This document shows positions 1-7,373 of a DNA stretch of 28,787 nucleotides, piece after piece. The DNA is taken from assembly GCA_937906775.1 (NCBI GenBank), contig CALCUD010000029.1:1-28787 (forward strand), read 5' to 3'. Position 1 is the first letter of the stretch, and the number at the start of each line of letters is the position of its first letter. A program made the position numbers and the translations under genes. The notes beneath the pieces are model-generated. The model was not told the origin of the DNA. It saw only the letters and a program-made list of their open reading frames with translations, and made no database searches. The DNA comes from an uncultured Clostridia bacterium (GTDB lineage: Bacteria; Bacillota; Clostridia; Christensenellales; Aristaeellaceae).

Positions 1-604
1 GCAGAGGGGTTCCGTATATTATGACGGGATGGATCTGAAGAGCATCGATCTGCGCAGTCTGAGACGTCTGATCGGCGTTGTTCTTCAGCAGGGGAAACTT
101 TGTCAGGGCGATATATTCTCGAATATCACACTGTCCGCTCCCTGGCTGACCATGGATGACGCCTGGAAAGCCGCAGAGATTGCAGGGATAGCGGAGGATA
201 TCCGGAAGATGCCGATGGGCATGTTTACGATGCTTTCTGAAGGCGGAGGAGGTATTTCCGGAGGACAGAGACAGAGATTGATGATCGCGCGGGCTGTTGC
301 TCCGCAACCGAAGATCCTGATTTTTGATGAAGCCACTTCTGCGCTGGATAATATTACGCAGAAAAAGGTCAGCGAGGCGCTGGACGAACTCAAATGTACC
401 AGGATCGTCGTAGCGCATCGCCTCAGCACGATCCGGCACTGCGACCGGATCGTGTATCTGGAGAAAGGACGGATTCTTGAAGACGGAACGTATGAAGAAC
501 TGATCAACAGAAACGGTGCTTTTGCTGAAATGGTCAAAAGACAGCGACTGGATACGGATACAATGAGTTCAGCGGACGCTCCGGATCCGAACGATCCGGA
601 ATGA
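1..604 (+). CDS. NHLM-type bacteriocin-export ABC transporter, ATPase C-terminal part (5' truncated)
   Basis: This is the C-terminal nucleotide-binding domain of an ABC exporter; the reading frame is open at the left edge (first full codon at base 2), so the membrane part and Walker A lie outside. Visible are a Q-loop (GVVLQQGK), the signature ISGGQRQR, Walker B ILIFDEATSALD and the H-loop VVAHRLS. The wording around the signature (MPMGM, then SEGGGGISGGQ) and the segment before it (SAPWLTMDDAWKAAEIAG) matches what I know of the NHLM bacteriocin-system ATPase family, which exports peptides with nitrile-hydratase-like leaders. From this I infer a RiPP cluster to the left. The protein ends in an acidic, aspartate/proline-rich tail. 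The family call is fairly confident; the cargo is unknown. Confidence 0.85.
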   Translation, partial: QRGSVYYDGMDLKSIDLRSLRRLIGVVLQQGKLCQGDIFSNITLSAPWLTMDDAWKAAEIAGIAEDIRKMPMGMFTMLSEGGGGISGGQRQRLMIARAVAPQPKILIFDEATSALDNITQKKVSEALDELKCTRIVVAHRLSTIRHCDRIVYLEKGRILEDGTYEELINRNGAFAEMVKRQRLDTDTMSSADAPDPNDPE

Positions 605-613
605 ACATGAAGC

Positions 614-641
614 AAGGCGGAAGCAAATACGCTTCCGCCTT
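614..641. terminator. Bidirectional terminator between convergent genes
   Basis: A perfect 11-bp stem, AAGGCGGAAGC (614-624) and GCTTCCGCCTT (631-641), encloses a 6-nt loop. It sits in the 54-bp gap between the exporter stop and the rho-like stop. The T-run is short on the plus strand (TTT after the stem), so efficiency is uncertain, but the position and symmetry suit both transcripts. Confidence 0.7.
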
Positions 642-658
642 TGGTATTCAGTTACAGA

Positions 659-2518
659 TCAGCGGTTCATCAGAGCAAACCAGTCTTTCATCTTCAGGAG
701 AAGTTCCTGATTATTGGCTGTTTTTTCCATCATGGAGGTCAGCTGCGGAATAGCGACAACGGATGAGGTCGAACCGAGCATCTGACGAATCAGAGCAAGG
801 CCTTCCTTTTGACGGTCGTCCAGAAGAATGTCAGCGTTTTTCGTGAAACTCATCTGCAGATTCAACGAGGGAACAATCTGCGCACGGGCGACCGAGCGAT
901 CCATGGTCAGTTCCATGTTTGCGGTACCTTTGAATTCCTCAACTACGGAATCATCGACCTTGGAGCCGGTTTGAACATCCATTGCGGCGATGACCGTAAG
1001 ACTGCCGCCCTCTTTACAGGCTCTTGCAGATCCGAAAAGCCGTTTGGCACGGAACAGTGAAGCAGGATTAACCATTCCGGGAACACTACGACCCTGCTGA
1101 ACCGCAGCCGTTGTATAGATTTTTGCCAGACGGGTCAAACTGTCAACCAGAAGGACAACATCTTTTTTCTGTTCAACAAGACGCATGGCGCGCTCCATAA
1201 CCATTTCAGAAAGGCGAAGATGCGCTTCAGGCGCCTGATCAAAAGTGGACGCGAGGACAGGGCAGGGAACAGACTCCCGGAACATGGTCGCATCTTCAGG
1301 AGTCGTGTCGATCAGAAGAACCAGAACATTCACATCCGGGTAATTTGATGTTATTACGCGGGCATAATCCGCGAGGAGAGCACGCTTTCCCGTGTCTGGA
1401 GGGCAAAGGATCAAACCGCGCTGCCCGAATCCCAGAGGCGCGATCAGATCGACCAGCCGCATGGAAACAAGAGAATTTCCCCCGGCATATTCCAATGACA
1501 TTCGCCGGGAAGGATAAACAGGGGTCAGATCGTCAAAGGACGGGCGCTGGAAAGCTTCTTCCTCGTGGACTCCGTTGACGGTGTCAATATAGAGCATCGC
1601 GGCGTATTTATCGCCTTCATGCTGGGGACGCACTTTGCCGGTGATCAGATCGCCCGTACGGAGACCGAAACGCCGGATCTGCGCCATGGATACATAAATA
1701 TCCCTGGATGACGGGGTATAATTGGCGGAACGGAGAAAACCGTATCCGTTCGGATGGAGTTCGAGGACTCCGCTTCCTTCTTCGTAATCTCCGGAAGCCA
1801 GTAATTCCTCCAGCGACGGAGCAGTAATCCCCCCGAAATCCGGCGAGGAAACAGCGGCAAAAGGATCTGCCGCACGGGAAGAAGACGGATAAGCCGATGA
1901 GCTGAATCCGGCCTGAGACTGCGGACCAAACCCGCCATTTCCGGAAAAACCGATCCGATGGTCGGGCAGAGGAGAAACCGCAGGACGGAAGGCGGGTGCG
2001 GTTGGCTGAGGAGCAGGAGACTGCGCGGGAGCGGCAGGCTGCTCCTGAGAAAAAGGATTCTTTGCGGAAACTGTATTGATATGCGGCGCCGCCGGAGCGG
2101 CTGCAGGAGTTCTCGGCGCGGGGCCGAAACGGGGCAAACCGGTTCCGGGACGTGTCGGCTGCACACGCTGCGGTTCAGGTGTGACAGGACGGCTGGAAAC
2201 AGAATTCCCCTGCCAGTAGCTGCGGGAGGAAGAATAGGAAGGAGCAGCCTGATATGCAGGGCGGCCGTTGAAGCGCGGTGAAGCAGGCACAGATGGCTGA
2301 TCTGCGGGCTGTACGGACGGATCGGCCTGAACCGGTCCGGCTGCCGGACGGGATGTGACAGAAGTCAGGGCATCTTCCGTTTCTCCATCGGACAGAACTT
2401 TCGCAATTTTCTCGACGATCATTGCTTTATCCACACCGGCGCCAAGGACAATACTATTTTCCCTGGCAAGCTTTCTGAGTTGCAGAATCGTCATTGATTT
2501 CAGTTCGTCGCATGTCAT
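659..2518 (-). CDS. rho: Rho-family transcription termination factor with degenerate ATPase site
   Basis: Residues 1-45 look like the Rho_N helical domain. Residues about 50-235 are a low-complexity Pro/Ser/Ala/Gln insert. Residues about 250-320 are the OB-fold RNA-binding domain (LHPNGYGFLR). The RecA-like core follows (Walker B VVLLVDSLTRLAK, R-loop TGSKVDD, EEFKGTANMEL). Aligned by eye to E. coli Rho, P-loop Lys184 is kept (K378) and Walker B Asp265 is kept (D459). Thr185 is R379, Glu211 and Arg212 are T405 and T406, Arg353 is Q547 and finger Arg366 is K560. Hydrolysis is therefore doubtful and this may be a paralogue of a normal Rho. The start has an AAGGAGG site 9 nt upstream. It lies 17 bp after the methyltransferase gene, in one operon. 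At 619 aa it is far longer than the roughly 420-aa E. coli protein. Confidence 0.9.
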   Translation of the reverse strand: MTCDELKSMTILQLRKLARENSIVLGAGVDKAMIVEKIAKVLSDGETEDALTSVTSRPAAGPVQADPSVQPADQPSVPASPRFNGRPAYQAAPSYSSSRSYWQGNSVSSRPVTPEPQRVQPTRPGTGLPRFGPAPRTPAAAPAAPHINTVSAKNPFSQEQPAAPAQSPAPQPTAPAFRPAVSPLPDHRIGFSGNGGFGPQSQAGFSSSAYPSSSRAADPFAAVSSPDFGGITAPSLEELLASGDYEEGSGVLELHPNGYGFLRSANYTPSSRDIYVSMAQIRRFGLRTGDLITGKVRPQHEGDKYAAMLYIDTVNGVHEEEAFQRPSFDDLTPVYPSRRMSLEYAGGNSLVSMRLVDLIAPLGFGQRGLILCPPDTGKRALLADYARVITSNYPDVNVLVLLIDTTPEDATMFRESVPCPVLASTFDQAPEAHLRLSEMVMERAMRLVEQKKDVVLLVDSLTRLAKIYTTAAVQQGRSVPGMVNPASLFRAKRLFGSARACKEGGSLTVIAAMDVQTGSKVDDSVVEEFKGTANMELTMDRSVARAQIVPSLNLQMSFTKNADILLDDRQKEGLALIRQMLGSTSSVVAIPQLTSMMEKTANNQELLLKMKDWFALMNR

Positions 2519-2535
2519 AAATCAGGAATCCTCCT

Positions 2536-3546
2536 TCAACAGTTCCGCGCGAAAACAACATCGCGGGTAACGGCTTGTTCCACTTCGTGGGAAAGATTGA
2601 TATAGGAAGCACCTTCACACGGCCGGAATCCCGCACGGGACAACGCGTTTCTGACCTGATCGGTTGACAGTGTAAAGGTGTTGAAACTCAGGGCGATTGC
2701 TCCTCCGGATACGAGACAGCTTTTCCAGAACGGGAGAACGCGGTCGAGCAAATGAAGGAAGCTTTCACATTTGGCGCCGTTTTGCGGCGCGTGCTGAATA
2801 CCGTAGGGGAGATCGGCAACAATGACATGAACCGGATTTCCCCGAGCCAGCGCGGGAGCAAGCGAGGCATCCCCGCAAGCCAGCGTCAGAGACCGCGTTT
2901 CGCCGGCAAGGTAATGCGCCTTCGTGTCAGCTGTCCGGATAACGGAAACAGGAAGAGCGCGTCCGGCAACGGTTTCGCTTCGTTCGCTGACTGAATGTTT
3001 CAACTGGTGATATTTCAGATAGCGGAGAAAATAGGATTTTGCTTCGGAAATATCTTTTTTGTCAGCGTCCAGTCCGACGGCGTTCATTCCGGACTGAAGG
3101 GCACAGAAGCACGTTGTCGCTTTTCCGCAAAGGGGATCCATGACCGTCACCGATTCGGAAGATGAATGATACGGTGTTAAGGAAAGCGCTGTGTTTATCA
3201 TCATCCGCGTGAAGGGGACGGAGGTCTTTCCTTTGTATTTCAATACTTCGGGAAGATCTTCCTGAAAATAACCCGCGGGAGGAAAATCAAGAGGACGGAG
3301 CAACGGACCTTCGCGGGCAGCAAAAAAAGAGAAAAAGCCGGATCTGGACAGACAGGAAAGTTCCGGACCTTTCAAATCACGCGAATCGAAGCAGAGAAAA
3401 GAAGCACCGCCAAGGTTGACCTGAGAAATATCCGTTTCGATGCCGAAGGCATTCAATACGGAAAGAAGCTCACAACGTGCGAGACGGCTGACAGCTTCAC
3501 GATAACGAATATTGGCATGCATAAACAACTGGAAACAGTAGACCAT
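2536..3546 (-). CDS. Trm11/Trm-G10-like RNA methyltransferase (UPF0020 type)
   Basis: A 336-aa SAM-dependent methyltransferase. Motif I is DPLCGKATT (residues 137-145), followed by an acidic end of strand 2 (VGLDAD). Motif IV is DLPYG (245-249), the form seen in tRNA guanosine N2-methyltransferases of the Trm-G10/Trm11 group. The N-terminal 110 residues are less conserved and may bind RNA; I see no clear THUMP domain. The likely product is N2-methylguanosine in tRNA, but the substrate is inferred. The chosen ATG has an AGAGGA site 7 nt upstream; Met9 is an alternative. It is the first gene of the operon with rho and has its own strong promoter. Confidence 0.75.
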   Translation of the reverse strand: MVYCFQLFMHANIRYREAVSRLARCELLSVLNAFGIETDISQVNLGGASFLCFDSRDLKGPELSCLSRSGFFSFFAAREGPLLRPLDFPPAGYFQEDLPEVLKYKGKTSVPFTRMMINTALSLTPYHSSSESVTVMDPLCGKATTCFCALQSGMNAVGLDADKKDISEAKSYFLRYLKYHQLKHSVSERSETVAGRALPVSVIRTADTKAHYLAGETRSLTLACGDASLAPALARGNPVHVIVADLPYGIQHAPQNGAKCESFLHLLDRVLPFWKSCLVSGGAIALSFNTFTLSTDQVRNALSRAGFRPCEGASYINLSHEVEQAVTRDVVFARNC

Positions 3547-3576
3547 GACATCCTCTTTTCTATAGATGCTGATGAG

Positions 3577-3605
3577 ATTATAACAGATGGAATGTTGATT
3601 TTCAA
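3577..3605 (-). promoter_or_regulatory. Sigma-A-type promoter for the methyltransferase-rho operon
   Basis: Read on the minus strand, a -35 TTGAAA (3600-3605), a 17-nt spacer and a consensus -10 TATAAT (3577-3582) lie about 30 bp upstream of the start codon at 3546. Confidence 0.85.
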
Positions 3606-3646
3606 GGGACCAAAGGGAAAAATCGTTAAAGAGACAATGTGTTTAT

Positions 3647-3676
3647 AAAAAAACCCTTCCCGGAATGGGAAGGGGA
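3647..3676 (-). terminator. Rho-independent terminator after rpsU
   Basis: An 8-bp perfect stem (CCCTTCCC 3654-3661 with GGGAAGGG 3667-3674) with a 5-nt loop is followed on the minus strand by seven T residues. It lies 14 bp after the rpsU stop and ends the ribosomal-protein transcript before the next promoter. Confidence 0.9.
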
Positions 3677-3689
3677 TTTTTTGAAGACA

Positions 3690-3863
3690 TTACCACTTGC
3701 GCTTACGGGCGGCTTCGGCCTTCTTCTTGCGCTTGACGCTGGGTTTTTCGTAATGTTCACGCTTACGAACTTCCTGAAGCACGCCACTGCGGGCGCACTG
3801 CCGCTTGAAACGTTTGAGCGCTCCTTCCAGGGACTCACCTTCGCGGACACGAACCTCGGACAC
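3690..3863 (-). CDS. rpsU: 30S ribosomal protein S21
   Basis: A 57-aa basic protein that starts with GTG: it begins VSEVRVREGESLEGALKRFK and ends in a Lys/Arg tail (KKKAEAARKRKW). This is the usual length and pattern for bacterial S21, which sits at the 30S platform and helps initiation. A GGGAGG ribosome site lies 6 nt before the GTG. It is short and has a non-ATG start. It has its own strong promoter and terminator, so it can be expressed separately from the HIT-mtaB operon upstream. Confidence 0.95.
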   Translation of the reverse strand: MSEVRVREGESLEGALKRFKRQCARSGVLQEVRKREHYEKPSVKRKKKAEAARKRKW

Positions 3864-3931
3864 TGTTATCCCTCCCCTCGCTCAATCAAGGAAATGCCGA
3901 CAGTAAAAACAGACGGCAAAACCGTATCGTC

Positions 3932-3970
3932 ATTATACAGTACTCCATCATGTCCGTCAATCTTTTTTTT
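3932..3970 (-). promoter_or_regulatory. Strong rpsU promoter with upstream A-tract (UP-like element)
   Basis: On the minus strand, -35 TTGACG (3955-3960), a 17-nt spacer and -10 TATAAT (3932-3937) are preceded, 2 nt upstream of the -35, by eight consecutive A residues (3963-3970). Such A-tracts commonly contact the RNA polymerase alpha C-terminal domain. An 8-bp inverted repeat (3971-3978 and 4002-4009) lies just upstream. Confidence 0.85.
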
Positions 3971-4029
3971 CGAATTCCCCGGAAGGCTGATTACGGGAAA
4001 AGGAATTCGCGACGGTCTGCTTATAATGG

Positions 4030-4371
4030 TCAGGCCATTCTGTCCTCCATGGGACGGCCGCCGAGAATATGGAAATGCAGATGCTGAACAGACTGACATG
4101 CGTCTGGACCGCAGTTGGAAACAACCCGATATCCGTTCGTCAGTCCCTCCTGAATCGCAATCAGGCGAACCGCGCGTAAACAGGCGGCAAGTTCAGTATC
4201 AGTGATTTGATCAACTTCCGCGACAGAACCAACATGCTTTTTCGGGACGACCAGAATGTGAACGGGAGCCTGCGGATTGATATCCCGGAAAGCATAGACG
4301 AAATCATCTTCATAAACCTTGTTGGAGGGAATCTCACCGGAGACGATCCTGCAGAAGAGACAGTTTTCCAT
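4030..4371 (-). CDS. HIT family nucleotide hydrolase
   Basis: A 113-aa histidine-triad protein, the normal size for the HINT branch. The N-terminus has a CxxC pair (CLFC, residues 4-7). The C-terminus has the triad QHLHFHILGG, whose middle histidine is the usual catalytic residue. The family hydrolyses nucleoside phosphoramidates and similar nucleotides in the cytoplasm; the physiological substrate is unknown. It starts 5 bp after mtaB, and its AAAGGAG site lies inside the last mtaB codons, so it is probably translated in coupling with mtaB. The placement next to rpsU is common in Clostridia. Confidence 0.93.
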   Translation of the reverse strand: MENCLFCRIVSGEIPSNKVYEDDFVYAFRDINPQAPVHILVVPKKHVGSVAEVDQITDTELAACLRAVRLIAIQEGLTNGYRVVSNCGPDACQSVQHLHFHILGGRPMEDRMA

Positions 4372-4376
4372 TTGCG

Positions 4377-5687
4377 TTACACTCCTTTATCCAATATGAT
4401 CCCGCGCATACCGCGGGAGGTCAGCGATTCAAGACGGACACATACAGGCTGTCCGTTCCTGCAAACGGCTTCGGGATGAAGTGTTACCCGGATATACTCC
4501 GGAGTGTATCCTTCCCAGCAACCGTTGATTTTTTCCTCCGGGATGATTTCAACGTCCCGTCCGATCCATTTTTCCAGATAACGATGACTGACCCGGTTTC
4601 CGAGCGCGATCAGTTTGCGGGCGCGGTCTTCTTTTTCCGCCGCGGTTAACTGATCCGGCATGGACGCTGCCGGCGTATCTTCACGGGGAGAGTACGGAAA
4701 GACGTGAATGCGGGCATAACCTACCCGCTCGATCATGGCGGCTGTTTCTTCAAACTCTTTTTCTGTTTCTCCGGGGAAACCTGTCAGAATGTCAGTGGTA
4801 AAAGCTGCATCAGGGAAACGGAGCCGAAGACGATCCACAGATTCAAGATACTGCCGCGTATTATATCTTCGTTTCATCCGGGCCAGAACAGCGTCACTTC
4901 CGGATTGTAAGGCCAGATGAAATTGCGGACAGATCTGCGGTATCCGGGCGAGAAAATCGGCAAACGCATCTGTCGCTGCCACAGGTTCAAGAGAGCCCAG
5001 ACGGATCCGACGGACACCGTGGATCTGCTGGACCGCATTGATGGCGTCTGTCAGAGACAGCGAACGCCCCGGAAGGTCTTTACCGTAAGAAGCCAGATGG
5101 ATCCCCGTAATGACGATCTCTGTAAAACCGGCGCGGATCAGCCGTTCAGTTTCGGCTGAAATATCTTCCGGAAGCCGTGAACGGATCGGTCCCCGTACGG
5201 ATGGAATGATGCAGTAAGTACAATGGTTATTGCAGCCCTCCTGAATCTTCAGGGTCGCACGGGTATGCTCTGTCTGGGAGGATATGCACAGGGATTCGAA
5301 CGGTTCGTTTTCTGAGAACGGTTCCACCGCACAACGGGGGATCCCGTCGGACAGGACCTGTTCAAGCAAAGACACCACGTCACCGCGGCGCTTTGTTCCG
5401 AGAATCAGATCAGCCCCTGTATCCAGGAGTGCGTCTCCCTTTTTCTGCGCCAGACAGCCGCAGAGGATCAGTTTGCTGGCCGGGTGGATCCGTTTCAGGT
5501 GACGGGCAAGCTGGAGCGATTTCTTATCGCCGGTTCCTGTGACCGTACAGGTATTTAACACATAGACGTCTGCATTTCCGGAAAAAGGAACGATTTCCCA
5601 GCCTGCGTCCGAAAACAGTTCAAGCATTGCCTGCGTATCATACTGATTGACTTTACATCCCAATGTGTGAAAAGCGATTGAAGGCAT
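4377..5687 (-). CDS. mtaB: tRNA ms2t6A37 methylthiotransferase MtaB
   Basis: A radical-SAM enzyme of 436 aa that adds a methylthio group to N6-threonylcarbamoyladenosine 37 of tRNA. The N-terminal MTTase domain has HTLGCKVNQYD with C11, then C47 and C78 as the auxiliary cluster ligands. The radical SAM motif GCNNHCTYC supplies C152, C156 and C159. The last 65 residues fit a TRAM RNA-binding domain. I chose the ATG at 5687 rather than the upstream one at 5792, because the protein starts at the conserved strand there, GGAGGTGG precedes it, and the longer form would read 105 nt into rsmE. Its ATG shares one base with the rsmE stop. Confidence 0.95.
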   Translation of the reverse strand: MPSIAFHTLGCKVNQYDTQAMLELFSDAGWEIVPFSGNADVYVLNTCTVTGTGDKKSLQLARHLKRIHPASKLILCGCLAQKKGDALLDTGADLILGTKRRGDVVSLLEQVLSDGIPRCAVEPFSENEPFESLCISSQTEHTRATLKIQEGCNNHCTYCIIPSVRGPIRSRLPEDISAETERLIRAGFTEIVITGIHLASYGKDLPGRSLSLTDAINAVQQIHGVRRIRLGSLEPVAATDAFADFLARIPQICPQFHLALQSGSDAVLARMKRRYNTRQYLESVDRLRLRFPDAAFTTDILTGFPGETEKEFEETAAMIERVGYARIHVFPYSPREDTPAASMPDQLTAAEKEDRARKLIALGNRVSHRYLEKWIGRDVEIIPEEKINGCWEGYTPEYIRVTLHPEAVCRNGQPVCVRLESLTSRGMRGIILDKGV

Positions 5688-6418
5688 CAAACCACCTCCA
5701 TTTCGCCATAAAGTGCCATGATTGCGCTGATAGCGGCGAGGCCTGCGGTTTCGGTCCGCAGAATCCGCGGACCGAGAGTCACAGGAACGCATCCGGAGGA
5801 TTCCATCTGACGGATCTCATCGGGATCGATCCCGCCTTCCGGCCCGATTACAATGCCCAGAGAGGAAATACCGGTATGTGACGCGGTAAATCCGGCCGGT
5901 CCGAGGACATCTGCATCCTCCCAGGGAACAACAGAAGCTTCGAGAGACTGTAATAACTGACAGAGCTCATTCAAAGAAACCGGGTATGTAACTTCGGGGA
6001 TCTGAGAACGTCCGGATTGTTTGCAGGCTTCACGGACGATTTTCTGCCAGCGCTCGACTTTTTTACCGGCTTCACGGTCATCCAGACGGATAACGCATCG
6101 GCTCATCCGTACGGGAACGATGCGATCGACTCCGAGCTCTGTAGCTTTCTGGACGATCATTTCCATTTTATCGGCTTTGGGAAGACCCTGGAAAAGTGTT
6201 ACGCGCAGGCGGGACTCCGTGGAGGGAAGGGAAGAACAAAGCTGCAGACGGATTCTGCTTTCATTAACATCGGACAGGACAGCAGACCAACGTTCTCCGG
6301 ACAGAAAGGCTTCGATCCTGCTTCCGGTGTGAAGACGAAGGACCCGGAGCGCATGGTGTGAATCTTCGGGTGAAAGGAAAACCCCCTCGTCAGTCTGCTC
6401 AGCATAAAACCGGTGCAT
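5687..6418 (-). CDS. rsmE: 16S rRNA m3U1498 methyltransferase RsmE
   Basis: A 243-aa SPOUT-class methyltransferase that modifies U1498 of 16S rRNA. Family marks are an N-terminal PUA-like domain (MHRFYA, then SPEDSHHALRVLR), the segment GLPKADKMEMIVQKATELGV, the SAM-binding knot IVIGPEGG and the LGPRILRTETA motif. The start at 6418 gives the usual MHRFYAEQ beginning; an ATG 33 nt upstream is inside prmA and lacks a site. GGAGG lies 8 nt before the chosen start. It overlaps the prmA stop by one base and the mtaB start by one base, so the three genes look translationally coupled. Confidence 0.95.
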   Translation of the reverse strand: MHRFYAEQTDEGVFLSPEDSHHALRVLRLHTGSRIEAFLSGERWSAVLSDVNESRIRLQLCSSLPSTESRLRVTLFQGLPKADKMEMIVQKATELGVDRIVPVRMSRCVIRLDDREAGKKVERWQKIVREACKQSGRSQIPEVTYPVSLNELCQLLQSLEASVVPWEDADVLGPAGFTASHTGISSLGIVIGPEGGIDPDEIRQMESSGCVPVTLGPRILRTETAGLAAISAIMALYGEMEVV

Positions 6419-7359
6419 TATGCGTTCCTCCGGGACAGGAATGCCACCCATTCGCCTTTGTGTTCTTCCTGCAGAATGTCATATCCGGCATCCAGAAGCG
6501 CGGTACGGACATCCGCCCCACGCTCCGCTACGATTCCGGAACAGATGAAAAGTCCGCCGGGGCGGATATGAGAAAGCAGCGGACGCGCGAAGAAAAGGAT
6601 AACATCTGCGATAATGTTGGCGACACAGATATCACATGTTTCCTCCACGTGATCCAGAAGGTTTCCTTCCTGCACACGGACTTTATCAGCAACCCCGTTA
6701 TGAAGGACGTTTTCTTTCGCGACCCGACACGCGTCAGGATCAATATCGATCGCCAGAATATCGCCGGCGCCCGTCATCGCGGCTCCGATCGCAAGGATCC
6801 CGCTCCCGGTGCCGACATCAATGACGGTTTCTCCGCCTGTGATATTTTCTTCCAGAAGCGCCATGCACATACCGGTGGTTTCGTGAGTGCCGCTTCCAAA
6901 GGCCATACCGGGATCAATCTCTATGATCTTATCTTCCGGTCCTGCTTCGAATGATTCCCAGGAAGGCTTGATAACAATATGTTTTCCGGCGCGGAAGGGC
7001 TTATAGAACTTTTTCCAGGAATCGGCCCAGTTTTCACCGGCGATCTTTTGCGTGTCCAACCGAAGCGTGCCGTAGCCGGCGCCGGACATGCGAAGCCCGT
7101 CCAGGCCAGCCCGCAGACGCTCAAGCGTCTGCGGAAAAGATTCGTCCGGTTCCAGCCAGGCGTGGACCAGCACATCCTCCGGCATACTGTCGATCAGGGC
7201 GGGATCTATAATTTCCCATATGCCGTTTGGCGCAGACGGATCGGGAATATCCGCCCTGTCTTCCACCATGGTACCGGCGGCACCGAGTGAAGTGAACAGA
7301 TCTGAAACGGGATCCGATCCCGCGGATGTAGTGTGAACGATCAATTCAATCCAGTCCAT
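6418..7359 (-). CDS. prmA: Ribosomal protein L11 methyltransferase PrmA
   Basis: A 313-aa SAM-dependent enzyme that trimethylates ribosomal protein L11. The N-terminal substrate-recognition domain (MDWIELIVHTTS) leads to the linker motif MAFGSGTHETT. SAM motif I is VIDVGTGSGILAIGAA, followed by an acidic LAIDIDPDA, and the catalytic-loop NIIAD is present. I placed the start at 7359 because AAAGGAG precedes it and the N-terminus then matches the family; the ATG at 7377 lies inside the upstream gene and has no site. It lies 14 bp after the binding-protein gene. Confidence 0.95.
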   Translation of the reverse strand: MDWIELIVHTTSAGSDPVSDLFTSLGAAGTMVEDRADIPDPSAPNGIWEIIDPALIDSMPEDVLVHAWLEPDESFPQTLERLRAGLDGLRMSGAGYGTLRLDTQKIAGENWADSWKKFYKPFRAGKHIVIKPSWESFEAGPEDKIIEIDPGMAFGSGTHETTGMCMALLEENITGGETVIDVGTGSGILAIGAAMTGAGDILAIDIDPDACRVAKENVLHNGVADKVRVQEGNLLDHVEETCDICVANIIADVILFFARPLLSHIRPGGLFICSGIVAERGADVRTALLDAGYDILQEEHKGEWVAFLSRRNA

Positions 7360-7373
7360 TTGGAAGTCTCCTT

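Noticed and set aside
3626..3850. 74-codon minus-strand frame over rpsU
   Set aside because: It is a frame-shifted shadow; the S21 sequence is in another frame with a GTG start.
5687..5792. Longer start for MtaB
   Set aside because: It would add 35 residues read from rsmE; the ATG at 5687 has a strong site and gives the family N-terminus.
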